From assembly GCA_002796105.1 (NCBI GenBank), contig PCVX01000006.1, forward strand, positions 4,456-41,016: a stretch of 36,561 bases of DNA, in the 5' to 3' direction. The position numbers and the translations under genes were made by a program. The notes under the pieces are model-generated. The model was not told the origin of the DNA and did no database searches. It worked only from the letters and a program-made list of their open reading frames with translations. This document shows positions 22,477 through 29,246 of the stretch, piece after piece; the stretch's first letter is position 1, and every line of letters starts with the position of its first letter. The stretch comes from Candidatus Omnitrophica bacterium CG11_big_fil_rev_8_21_14_0_20_63_9. GTDB lineage: Bacteria; Omnitrophota; Gorgyraeia; Aquiviventales; Aquiviventaceae.

Positions 22477-24066
22477 ATGCCAGCTTCCGCGCACGAACAG
22501 CGTCTGGTGCGGTGGCTCTCACAGCCCGGCGCGTATCCCCATCCGGCGCAGGCCATTGAGCGGCGCGAGACGCATGTCTCGCACGTCTTCCTCGCCGGCG
22601 CCTTCGCCTATAAGTTGAAGAAGCCGGTGAAATTTCCCTTCCTCGATGCCTCCACGCTGGCGCTGCGAAAGCGCTTTTGCCGGCTCGAGCTGTCCTTGAA
22701 TCGCCGCTTGGCTCCCGCGGTCTACCTCACGATGGTTCCGGTGGTGGAAACGCCCCGCGGACTGCGGTTGGGGGGCCGGGGTAGGATTATCGAGTGGCTG
22801 GTGAAGATGCGCCGGCTGCCGGAGGAGCGCATGTTGGACCAGGTGGTCGCGCGCCGCCAAGTCACCCGGCGCGACATGCGGCGCATCGCCAGGCGGCTGG
22901 TGCCGTTTTTCCTGCGGGCGGCCCGCGGGGGGCGCATCGCGCGCTTTGGCGAGCCGGCACAGGTCCGCGCGCTGGTGCTCGGCAACTTGCAGGAGTGCCA
23001 GCCGTTCCTTGGCACTTTGTTGGAGGAAGGGGACCGGCGGTTCGTGGAACAGGCCTACCGCCAGTTCCTGGCGCTGAATGAGCCGCTGCTGGCGCGCCGC
23101 GTGCGGGAGCGCCGTATCATCGACGGCCACGGCGATTTGCGCTGCGAGAACATCTGCATGACCCAGCCGGTGAACGTGTTCGATTGCGTGGAGTTCCAGC
23201 CGGCGTTCCGCTGCGCAGATGTCGTGAACGATTTGGCATTCTTGCTGATGGACCTGGAGTCCAGGGGCCGACAGGATTTGGCTCAAGCGCTCCAGGACGC
23301 GTGCCGGGGCCCGCTGCACGATCCGGATTTTGAGCGGCTGCTGCCGTTCTACAAATGCCACCGCACGCTGGTGCGGGGCAAGGTGCGAGGTTTTGCGTGG
23401 CTGCAGCATCCACGGACGGTCCAAGGCCGCCGCATCCGCGGGCTCTCGCGGCGCCACTTCCAACTGGCGGTCGAGTACGCCAAGCGGTTCTCGCGACCCC
23501 GGCTCATCGTGGTGGGTGGGTTGATCGGCAGCGGCAAAAGCACGCTGGCCCGCGGCCTCTCGGAAGCGCTGGGCGCGGCGTGGCTGCGCACCGATCAGAT
23601 CCGCTTGACCGAGTTTGCGAAACGGCGCCGCTCCAGGCAGGGATTTGCCGAGGGAATCTACGCGCCCCGGGTGTCTGAACAGGTGTACGACCGGATGATC
23701 CGGCGGGCGGAGCAATTAGTGCGCTGCGGAGAGAGCGTGGTGTGTGACGGCACCTTTTCCAAAGCGCAGGGTCGGGAAGCGCTGTGGCGCATCGCCAAGC
23801 GCTACGGCGCTGGCTTCCACTTCTTTGAATGCGCGATCCCCAAGGCGGTCGCGCTGCGCCGCATCGCCAAGCGCTACGCCGCGCGCACGGATATCTCTGA
23901 AGCCCGCCCGGAGCACTACGACCGGCTCAAAGCGGATTTTGAGCCGGTGCGAGGATGGTCCGCCCGGGAGTGGACCCGCATTTCCGACAACCGCGCCTCC
24001 GGCGCTACGTTTCGCGAAGCGTTGCGTATTCTCCAACGCCTGGCCTATAATGGGGTTTCGGGTTGA
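22477..24066 (+). CDS. Two-domain protein: APH-like kinase plus P-loop ATPase
   Basis: This 529-residue protein joins an aminoglycoside-phosphotransferase-like N-terminal part with an AAA-type P-loop kinase. The first part carries the phosphotransferase loop IIDGHGDLRCENI (about residues 214-226) and the metal-binding VFDCVEF (234-240). The second carries GGLIGSGKST (about 347-356) and a downstream RTDQIRLTEF segment. Proteins with this layout are common in environmental bacteria, often annotated as bifunctional phosphotransferase/ATP-binding, and have no settled substrate. It is not evidence of antibiotic resistance. The gene is divergent from the TIGR04073-like gene and has a near-leaderless start. 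Confidence 0.85.
   Translation: MPASAHEQRLVRWLSQPGAYPHPAQAIERRETHVSHVFLAGAFAYKLKKPVKFPFLDASTLALRKRFCRLELSLNRRLAPAVYLTMVPVVETPRGLRLGGRGRIIEWLVKMRRLPEERMLDQVVARRQVTRRDMRRIARRLVPFFLRAARGGRIARFGEPAQVRALVLGNLQECQPFLGTLLEEGDRRFVEQAYRQFLALNEPLLARRVRERRIIDGHGDLRCENICMTQPVNVFDCVEFQPAFRCADVVNDLAFLLMDLESRGRQDLAQALQDACRGPLHDPDFERLLPFYKCHRTLVRGKVRGFAWLQHPRTVQGRRIRGLSRRHFQLAVEYAKRFSRPRLIVVGGLIGSGKSTLARGLSEALGAAWLRTDQIRLTEFAKRRRSRQGFAEGIYAPRVSEQVYDRMIRRAEQLVRCGESVVCDGTFSKAQGREALWRIAKRYGAGFHFFECAIPKAVALRRIAKRYAARTDISEARPEHYDRLKADFEPVRGWSAREWTRISDNRASGATFREALRILQRLAYNGVSG
24022..24051 (+). promoter_or_regulatory. sodN promoter
   Basis: TTGCGT (24022-24027), 18 bp, then a consensus TATAAT (24046-24051), inside the 3' end of the preceding gene and 50 nt before sodN. 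It would allow sodN to be expressed independently. Confidence 0.6.
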
Positions 24067-24101
24067 TTTGTGAGGCCCTACCCACCACTGAAGGAGGCAC
24101 C

Positions 24102-24569
24102 ATGTCACCCATCCGCCGTTTGACCCACACGTTTGACCGTCTGCTAGGGATCGAACCGCTCCACGCGCACTGCGACGTGCCTTGCGGCATCTATGACCCG
24201 CACGGCGCGCAACTGGGTGCCAAAACTGTGTTCACCATGGTCAAGAAGATGACGGATCTGCCTGTCCCTCCGTCCAGCGCCCCGGCGCAGGAGCAGTTGG
24301 CCTATCGCAATACCATTGTCCGTATGACGACGACAAAAGAAGACCATGCGCGTTTGTGCAAACAGGAGCTCCTCATCCTGTGGACCGACTACTTCAAGCC
24401 GGAGCATCTAAGCATGTTTCCCGACCTCCACGAGACGTTTTGGAAAGCGGCCAAGCTGTGCTCTGCCGACAAGCAAAACGTCGACCTTGGCAAAGCGCAA
24501 GAGCTGGTCGATGCGGTCAACAAGATCGCCGAGATGTTCCAGAAGGCCGAGGCCGCCAAGAAGAAGTAG
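24102..24569 (+). CDS. sodN: Nickel superoxide dismutase precursor
   Basis: This 155-residue protein contains the nickel-hook motif HCDVPCG at residues 23-29 followed by IYDP. His is the N-terminal residue of the mature enzyme, and the two Cys are nickel ligands. The first 22 residues (ending EPLHA) form a propeptide that must be removed to free His-23. The remaining 133 residues have the four-helix-bundle pattern of NiSOD, including FTMVKKM and a charged C-terminal helix. The next gene is the dedicated protease. An AAGGAGG site precedes the ATG. The usual motif is HCDLPCG; here Val replaces Leu, a conservative change. Confidence 0.95.
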   Translation: MSPIRRLTHTFDRLLGIEPLHAHCDVPCGIYDPHGAQLGAKTVFTMVKKMTDLPVPPSSAPAQEQLAYRNTIVRMTTTKEDHARLCKQELLILWTDYFKPEHLSMFPDLHETFWKAAKLCSADKQNVDLGKAQELVDAVNKIAEMFQKAEAAKKK

Positions 24570-24575
24570 CGCCCT

Positions 24576-24884
24576 ATGCGATATCGGCTGATGCGGGTGC
24601 AGGGTTCCAGCATGAGCCCGACCCTCAATGACGGCGATCTCGTCATTGTGGATCGGGAGCTTACCGACGTCCCACCGGCCGGGACGATCGTGGCGGCGCG
24701 TCCCGCCGGACTGGATGGCAAGGCGGTGGTCAAGCGCGTCAGCGCCGTCTGCGCCGAGCAGCTCACCCTGTTGGGCGATAACCCCTTCGACAGCCTGGAT
24801 TCCCGCCGCCTAGGCCCTGTGCCCCGTAGGGACCTCCTCGGTTCGGTGCGCCTCCGTTTATGGCCCTGGTCCCGCATTCGATGA
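24576..24884 (+). CDS. sodX: Ni-SOD maturation protease SodX (S26 family)
   Basis: This 102-residue protein is a short signal-peptidase-like enzyme. S12 in GSSMSPT is the probable nucleophile, K53 in AVVKRV the general base, and LLGDNPFDSLDSRR is the third family block. SodX-type proteases cut the NiSOD propeptide. It lacks a clear membrane anchor, so it should act in the cytoplasm. It begins 6 bp after sodN, a fixed pairing in NiSOD bacteria, and its stop overlaps the AsmA start. Confidence 0.92.
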   Translation: MRYRLMRVQGSSMSPTLNDGDLVIVDRELTDVPPAGTIVAARPAGLDGKAVVKRVSAVCAEQLTLLGDNPFDSLDSRRLGPVPRRDLLGSVRLRLWPWSRIR

Positions 24885-26263
24885 AGCGCATCTTGGTCAT
24901 TCTCGCGATTCTCGTGGTGGTGGGGATCCTCGCCTTGGGGATTTTTATCGCGACGTTCGACGCCAACCGGTACCGGCCGGCCGTCCTTCGCGAACTCCAG
25001 AAAGCGACCGGCAAGCCGGTGCACCTGGACCGGTTGAAGCTCGCATGGCGCGGCGGGATCGCCTTGCAGCTCGAAGGATTACGCATCGATGAGTCTGCGG
25101 CTGCACCGGAACCGTTGATCGCCATTGAGCGGGCCAGCGCCGTTGTCCGCTTGTGGCCGCTGCTGCGCCGGGACGTTCAGATCACGTCGGTCATCCTTGA
25201 GCGGCCGCATATCCTGATCGCGCGCGACGCCCAAGGCCGGGTCAATCTGCTGGGCTTGGCGGCCGCTGGAGCGCCAGCCGCCGCGTCAGGCCAGGAAGTG
25301 GAGCTCGGCGCGCAGCCGGTGACGATCAATATCGCCTCGCTGCAGATCAAAGACGGCACGGTGCATTGGACCGACGCGATGAGCACGCCCGCGATGGATC
25401 TGCGCTTCACGGCCGTCAATCTGACGGCAAAGAACATCATGCCGGGACAGCCGATGGACATCGAGCTGACCGGGGCGTTGGTATCCGACACGCCGAATCT
25501 GCGCGTGGCCGGACGACTCACGCCGCCCGGCCCGGAGAACGCCGGATCGATCGAGCGGCTGGCGTTTGACGTCAACCAGCTGCCGCTTCAAGACGTGTTG
25601 CCGCCCAGCCGTCCGGAGGACCCGAAGCTGCGCGGCATGGTGACGATGACGCTTGAAGGCGAAGCGGCCAGCTTGGCGCCTGAGAAGGTCCTGCAGTCCA
25701 TCAGCGGCACCGGCACGGTGAAGCTGGAACGGGGCGTGCTGGCCAACATCAATATCCTGCGCATGGTGTTCGAGCGGCTCTCGATCATCCCCGGATTGGT
25801 GCAGACATTCGAGGCGCGGCTGCCGGAGGACTACCGGGCCAAACTCACCGCCACCGACACCGTGCTGGAACCCATCACCTTGCCGGTATCGTTTGCTCCG
25901 GGCTTGCTCCAATTCGACCGCTTCACGATCCGCTCCGATACCTTCGGGCTCTCCGGTGCCGGACGGGTCGGGATGGACGGCACGGTCGCGCTGAACACGC
26001 AGCTGCGCATTGATCCAACGCTGTCGAAGGCGCTCATTGCGAGCGTCAATGAGCTGCAAGCGCTTGCCGACGCCCAGGGCGCCATCGAGCTGCCGGTGGC
26101 GATCCAGGGCAAGCCATACGGCCTGGCGGTCTTGCCCGATCTGAACTACGTCGCGTCCAAGGTCGTGACGACGAAAGTCGAGGATTTGATCGGCAACTTC
26201 CTCAACAAGGCGTTCGAGCGCGAAGAGCCAAGCGCCGAGCCTGTCCCCGCACCCGCCCAGTAA
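24881..26263 (+). CDS. AsmA-family envelope protein
   Basis: This 460-residue protein has one N-terminal membrane helix (ILVILAILVVVGILALGIFI), then FDANRYRPAVLRELQKATGKPVHLDRLKL, the hallmark of AsmA/TamB-like proteins. A long beta-rich periplasmic region follows, with a second AsmA-like block (GTGTVKLERGVLANINILR). Family members are thought to support outer-membrane lipid transport or assembly. I chose ATG 24881 because it forms an ATGA overlap with sodX; the alternative at 24860 adds seven residues. Coupling to a superoxide dismutase pair is unexpected and may be only positional. Confidence 0.88.
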   Translation: MKRILVILAILVVVGILALGIFIATFDANRYRPAVLRELQKATGKPVHLDRLKLAWRGGIALQLEGLRIDESAAAPEPLIAIERASAVVRLWPLLRRDVQITSVILERPHILIARDAQGRVNLLGLAAAGAPAAASGQEVELGAQPVTINIASLQIKDGTVHWTDAMSTPAMDLRFTAVNLTAKNIMPGQPMDIELTGALVSDTPNLRVAGRLTPPGPENAGSIERLAFDVNQLPLQDVLPPSRPEDPKLRGMVTMTLEGEAASLAPEKVLQSISGTGTVKLERGVLANINILRMVFERLSIIPGLVQTFEARLPEDYRAKLTATDTVLEPITLPVSFAPGLLQFDRFTIRSDTFGLSGAGRVGMDGTVALNTQLRIDPTLSKALIASVNELQALADAQGAIELPVAIQGKPYGLAVLPDLNYVASKVVTTKVEDLIGNFLNKAFEREEPSAEPVPAPAQ

Positions 26264-26278
26264 ATTTTCCCGCGCGCC

Positions 26279-26308
26279 TTGACGTTTCGCACAGACCTTA
26301 GGTAGACT
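26279..26308 (+). promoter_or_regulatory. Candidate promoter of the riboswitch transcript
   Basis: TTGACG (26279-26284), 18 bp, then TAGACT (26303-26308). The predicted start is about 25 nt before the riboswitch, in the right place. Confidence 0.5.
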
Positions 26309-26340
26309 TCATGTAACAGTAGGTCGCAACACGGGTTTGA

Positions 26341-26424
26341 CATTCTCGATAACGGCAAACTCCGAGCAATCGGAGGACGCAAAGCCACGGGTCCTACAGG
26401 GACAGCCGGGTTACCGAAAGAATG
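26341..26424 (+). ncRNA. Cyclic di-GMP-I riboswitch (GEMM-I)
   Basis: This RNA matches the GEMM-I consensus in order: GGCAAAC, a stem CTCCGA/TCGGAG capped by the tetraloop GCAA, GGACGCAAAGCCACGGG, then CAGCCGGGTTACCGA. The outer stem is CATTC (26341-26345) with GAATG (26420-26424). The GNRA tetraloop and the downstream receptor-like helix are the usual docking pair. It should sense c-di-GMP. A terminator about 30 nt further on is the probable expression platform, so the switch would control read-through into the two small genes at 26513 and 26933. Confidence 0.93.
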
Positions 26425-26520
26425 CATATGTTCACGACATCCACCGCACTGACTGCACGCAGCCATGCTGCGTGCGTTTCCTTTTCCCGCACGCTTTCTT
26501 CCTGTGGGCGCCATGCTTGA
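26422..26520 (+). CDS. Possible leader peptide in the riboswitch platform
   Basis: A 32-codon open frame starts at an ATG in the closing stem of the riboswitch (a second ATG at 26428 is in frame) and runs through the terminator hairpin. It ends at a TGA that overlaps the start of the next gene as ATGCTTGA (26513-26520). A GAAAG stretch precedes it. The translation is Thr/Ser/Ala-rich and has no known match. Translation-coupled control of the main gene is possible but unproven; chance occurrence is a real alternative. Confidence 0.3.
   Translation: MHMFTTSTALTARSHAACVSFSRTLSSCGRHA
26455..26486 (+). terminator. Terminator of the c-di-GMP riboswitch
   Basis: A perfect 9-bp stem, GCACGCAGC (26455-26463) with GCTGCGTGC (26467-26475), has a 3-nt loop and is followed by GTTTCCTTTT. 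It is the likely off-state structure of the switch. Confidence 0.8.
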
Positions 26521-26884
26521 GCCCAGCGCCGTGCTTCTCCTGCTGGGCCTGATTGGTGCATGCCTGGTGGCCTTGACCTTCACGATCGTCTGGCTCACCT
26601 GGAACTTCCATCAAACGCTCCGTCGCCTGGACGCCCTGCTCAACGTCGCCACGCCGGCCATCCGCGAGGCGCGCCGCTCATTACAGGAACTCCGGCGCAT
26701 TCTTGAAAAAACCCATCATGCGACTCGAACGGTTGAAATGGTGGTCCAGCGGGCGTGTGATGCGGCCTCGGAGGCGCTGGAGCATGTGGCTGATTGGACC
26801 GGTAAGGCGCGTTCGCTGTGGCGACCATCGCATCGGACAAATGGGGCGAGGGGGGAACCTCGCCGTCGGCATCCGGGCGCTTGA
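26513..26884 (+). CDS. Small DUF948-like membrane protein under c-di-GMP control
   Basis: This 123-residue protein has one N-terminal membrane helix (SAVLLLLGLIGACLVALTFTIVWLTW). It then has heptad-like repeats (TLRRLDALLNVATPAIREARRSLQELRRILEKT) and a basic, Arg-rich tail. This layout matches DUF948 proteins, which often pair with YtxH-type genes, as here. Their function is unsettled; some are stress-induced. The start at 26513 comes after the terminator. An ATG at 26465 would lie inside the terminator hairpin and is rejected. Transcription should depend on the riboswitch. Confidence 0.7.
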   Translation: MLEPSAVLLLLGLIGACLVALTFTIVWLTWNFHQTLRRLDALLNVATPAIREARRSLQELRRILEKTHHATRTVEMVVQRACDAASEALEHVADWTGKARSLWRPSHRTNGARGEPRRRHPGA

Positions 26885-26932
26885 GGAAAGCATCCGGAGT
26901 GTGGCAGTGGGTGTATAGAGGAGGGTTCGTGG

Positions 26933-27235
26933 ATGCAACAGAATCGTCGTCGGGGTGGTGCAATTCGGACGGCCGGAGTCTTCACGTTGGGAGCCGCGCT
27001 TGGCGGCCTGTGCGGGGTACTCTTCGCGCCGGCAGCCGGTCAGGTGACGCGGCGCCGGTTGGCACAGCGCGCTCGCAACCTGCAGCGCGAGACCGCTCGT
27101 CGCCTGGGCAGAACGCAGAAGGTGCTGGCCCACAAGGCGGTGGAAGTGCGTGAGGCTGCCGGCGAGTGGATTACCGACCACATGCCGCGCGCGCACAACG
27201 GCCGACAGATCCGCCGCCACGCGCACACGAACTAA
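26933..27235 (+). CDS. YtxH-domain small protein
   Basis: This 100-residue protein has a Gly-rich apolar segment followed by FAPAAG (AGVFTLGAALGGLCGVLFAPAAGQVTRRR, residues 14-42), the YtxH domain pattern. A basic coiled region and an Arg/His-rich end follow. YtxH proteins are small, membrane-associated and commonly part of general-stress regulons. An AGGAGG ribosome site precedes the ATG. It lies 48 bp after the DUF948-like gene and ends at an intrinsic terminator, so both genes probably form one c-di-GMP-responsive unit. Confidence 0.8.
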   Translation: MQQNRRRGGAIRTAGVFTLGAALGGLCGVLFAPAAGQVTRRRLAQRARNLQRETARRLGRTQKVLAHKAVEVREAAGEWITDHMPRAHNGRQIRRHAHTN

Positions 27236-27258
27236 GCATTATCAGCTCGAGTTAGGGA

Positions 27259-27294
27259 ACGGCCCCCCGGTCTTGCGGTGGGGCCGTTTTTCCT
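27259..27294 (+). terminator. Intrinsic terminator after the YtxH gene
   Basis: ACGGCCCC (27259-27266) pairs with GGGGCCGT (27280-27287), and a TTTTTCCTTT tract follows. Confidence 0.85.
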
Positions 27295-27303
27295 TTCCCA
27301 CTC

Positions 27304-27312
27304 TGCTATAAT
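27304..27312 (+). promoter_or_regulatory. Extended -10 promoter of the 54-codon gene
   Basis: TGC directly precedes TATAAT (27307-27312), 12 nt before the ATG at 27325. The predicted transcript would have only a few leader bases. No -35 is evident; that region is the preceding terminator. Confidence 0.6.
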
Positions 27313-27324
27313 CGGGTCAATCGC

Positions 27325-27489
27325 ATGCGCAACGCACCCGCTCGGCAAGTCGCCGAAGAGCTCAAAGTCCTTCTGGAGCGCCTGCGGGCGCTCGGCAAGG
27401 AAGAGCGCGTCCGCAAGGGGCCTGACACGGAAGCGATCGAAATCGCGGTCGTCAACCTCGATGCCGCGATCGATATCCTGACCGAGTAG
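27325..27489 (+). CDS. Small 54-residue protein of unknown function
   Basis: This short frame encodes a well-behaved protein, MRNAPARQVAEELKVLLERL followed by RALGKEERVRKGPDTEAIEIAVVNLDAAIDILTE. It has two predicted helices, many acidic and basic residues and no membrane segment. Codon use matches neighbouring genes (third positions mostly G or C). It has its own extended -10 promoter and no ribosome site, suggesting leaderless translation. I do not recognise the family. The 3' side is followed by the palindromic element B. Confidence 0.6.
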   Translation: MRNAPARQVAEELKVLLERLRALGKEERVRKGPDTEAIEIAVVNLDAAIDILTE

Positions 27490-27568
27490 AGCTCTACCGC
27501 TTCCAGCCCCTCATGCCACGTTGGTCATTCTGTCATCACCGCTGCGGCATCATAACCAGGCGTGAGCC
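27490..27568. other. Short gap before element B
   Basis: Nothing recognisable is seen. The long open frame that begins at 27513 and passes through element B is not taken as coding. Confidence 0.4.
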
Positions 27569-27858
27569 TAGAGTTGGTTTCACAACCTCGCGCGAGCCGC
27601 GTTGCGAACGCCAGCGGGCTAGATGCCAGGAGCGACGACGAAGGTGTACCCCCTGGGGTACTCCGAGGAGGAGCGACACCGCAGATGGCCCGCTGCCGCC
27701 GCAACCACCTGTCGGACCATGGGCTGGGCCGATCTGCGTCGCCCCGCGTTGTTGCTCGTCGCTCGCGTACTCGTCTGCGAGTACGCCACGCTCCTCGCGC
27801 CTCGCGGGGCTCGCACCTCGGCCCAGCGCGGCTGCGGGAGGTTTTGAAACCAACTCTA
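27569..27858. repeat. 290-bp MITE-like element with terminal inverted repeats (element B)
   Basis: The left end (27569-27593, starting TAGAGTTGGTTTCACAACCT) and the right end (27834-27858, finishing TTTTGAAACCAACTCTA) are inverted copies with two mismatches in 25 bp. With a 1-nt bulge, the match continues to AGCCGCG (27595-27601) and CGCGGCT (27827-27833). Inside are perfect hairpins GCGTACTCG/CGAGTACGC (27765-27786) and GTACCCC/GGGGTAC (27646-27661), plus AGCGGGC/GCCCGCT (27613-27619, 27688-27694). AGGAGCGAC is repeated directly at 27628 and 27669. No transposase is encoded. The right end stops one base before the AAGGAGG of the next gene. Confidence 0.8.
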
Positions 27859-27869
27859 AGGAGGTCGCG

Positions 27870-28202
27870 ATGAAACGACTGATTCTGGGATTGGCGGCGG
27901 GTCTCATGCTGGGCGCCATGGCCTACGGGCAGGATGATGACGCGCTGCAGAGCGCGCGGCTTGAAGAAATTGCGGTGGGCGCCGGCAGCCGCGCCACCTT
28001 CGCGGTGCCACCGGAGTACGGCCGGCTGGCCGATGTCGCGGTGAATTCTGGGGTCCACTACCTGTATTTTGAGGATTCGCAGGGAGTCATCCGGCTCGTC
28101 CTGATCGGCCCGCGGGGCGCGGTGCCGCGCTCGCGGCTTGACGTGCAGCTGCTCAGCCCGCAGGTCTACGTGGTGGAGCGCGCTGCTGCGCCGGCATCGT
28201 AA
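27870..28202 (+). CDS. Small exported protein of unknown function
   Basis: This 110-residue protein has a signal peptide (MKRLILGLAAGLMLGAMAYG, cleavage near AYG-QDDD). A mature domain of about 90 residues follows, with beta-strand character (RATFAVPPEYGRLADVAV, VHYLYFEDSQGVIRLVLIG). I do not recognise the family. A strong AAGGAGG site precedes ATG 27870 and starts one base after the right inverted repeat of element B, so the element occupies the promoter or leader region. Longer frames that begin inside the element are rejected. Confidence 0.75.
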   Translation: MKRLILGLAAGLMLGAMAYGQDDDALQSARLEEIAVGAGSRATFAVPPEYGRLADVAVNSGVHYLYFEDSQGVIRLVLIGPRGAVPRSRLDVQLLSPQVYVVERAAAPAS

Positions 28203-28212
28203 TCCGTAATCG

Positions 28213-29244
28213 ATGCCCAGCACGACACGTCCCCGCAGCGCGTACCGTGAGCTGCTCGACGACCTGAAGCGGTTGGCGGGCGCAGGCCAGGCCACGCTTT
28301 CCGAGCGGCTGCGGCCGCTGCGGGTGATCGAGGGCAGCGTGACGACCGATCGCGCCAACCGGCTCGTCTATGACGTGGCGGGCTCGCGCGACGGCGCGGA
28401 TGGGTTCAGGCCGCGGCGCATCACGCTGGATGGCGCGTGGCGGTTGAACGCCGATCATGAGCTGGAGCTTCGGCTGGCGCAAGCCGAATCCGCCAGGCCG
28501 CGGACGCTCACCCTGCGCGGTGCGATCGTGCAGGCTAAAGCGAACCATCTGGTGTTTGCGCTGCGCGGCCAGGACACCGGCGCGTTTGTGCGCGCGCAGC
28601 GCCTGGCGCTCTCAGGGCGCTGGCAGGCGGATCGGCACAACCGGCTGACGTTCCTCGTCGAGAAGTCCCGCGGGGAAGAAGACCGCCTCACGCTGGCGGG
28701 CGCATGGGCTGTGGGGACGCGCCACGAGCTGCTGTACCGGTATCGCCAGCGCTCCGCCGGCCGGCCAAATGAGCATACGCTGATGTTCCGCGGAGCCTGG
28801 GACATCGCCGGCGCGAACCGGCTGGTGTACCGGCTCTCTGGATCGTCTGATTCGGCGTTTGAGTTTTCGGCCAGCGTGCAAAGCCGCGCGTTGCAGGCGC
28901 GCGAGGGGCGGTTGGCGTATCAAGTGGGCATCCGCACCGCCCGGGGCTCCACGCATCGCGAGCGGGTCGCGCTGTTCGGCGCCTGGAAGCTGCACAAAGA
29001 TGCCTCGGTGTCTTTCGAGGTCCCCTATGCCGACGGGCGGATTCAGGCCATTCGTCTGGAAGGCGCCGTGGCTCTTGGGCCGCGGGAGCAGGCGGCTGTG
29101 GCGCTGCGCACCCGGCGAGGCGAGCCGTTGGGGCTCACCCTTACGTTGACCCGGCAGATGACGCGCGATGCCGGCCTCTTTGTGCAAGCGCGCCGGAATG
29201 GCGAGGAGCGGTCGATCATGGGCGGAGTCCGTATCCGGTTTTAG
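28213..29244 (+). CDS. Tandem beta-repeat protein of unknown function
   Basis: This 343-residue protein is built from about seven repeats, each near 30-45 residues with the core L-x-G-x-W followed by a charged turn and a second strand. Examples are ITLDGAWRLNADHELELRL, LALSGRWQADRHNRLTFLV, LTLAGAWAVGTRHELLYRY, LMFRGAWDIAGANRLVYRL and VALFGAWKLHKDASVSFEV. The alternation suggests paired beta strands, as in a barrel or solenoid. There is no signal peptide. The N-terminal 40 residues are helical and basic (SAYRELLDDLKRLAGAGQ). It lies 10 bp after the small exported protein and 2 bp before the GGQ protein. Function unknown. Confidence 0.75.
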   Translation: MPSTTRPRSAYRELLDDLKRLAGAGQATLSERLRPLRVIEGSVTTDRANRLVYDVAGSRDGADGFRPRRITLDGAWRLNADHELELRLAQAESARPRTLTLRGAIVQAKANHLVFALRGQDTGAFVRAQRLALSGRWQADRHNRLTFLVEKSRGEEDRLTLAGAWAVGTRHELLYRYRQRSAGRPNEHTLMFRGAWDIAGANRLVYRLSGSSDSAFEFSASVQSRALQAREGRLAYQVGIRTARGSTHRERVALFGAWKLHKDASVSFEVPYADGRIQAIRLEGAVALGPREQAAVALRTRRGEPLGLTLTLTRQMTRDAGLFVQARRNGEERSIMGGVRIRF

Positions 29245-29246
29245 CG

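Noticed and set aside
22477-24066. Antibiotic-resistance aminoglycoside kinase
   Set aside because: Only the fold is shared. The fused P-loop domain and the wide distribution of this architecture in environmental bacteria argue against a resistance role.
26465-26512. Upstream ATG for the DUF948-like gene
   Set aside because: It lies inside the terminator stem-loop of the riboswitch and adds 16 residues before the natural membrane helix.
27513-28202. A 229-codon frame running through element B into the small exported protein
   Set aside because: Its first half is Arg/Pro-rich translation of palindromic DNA. The strong AAGGAGG and signal peptide place the real start at 27870.
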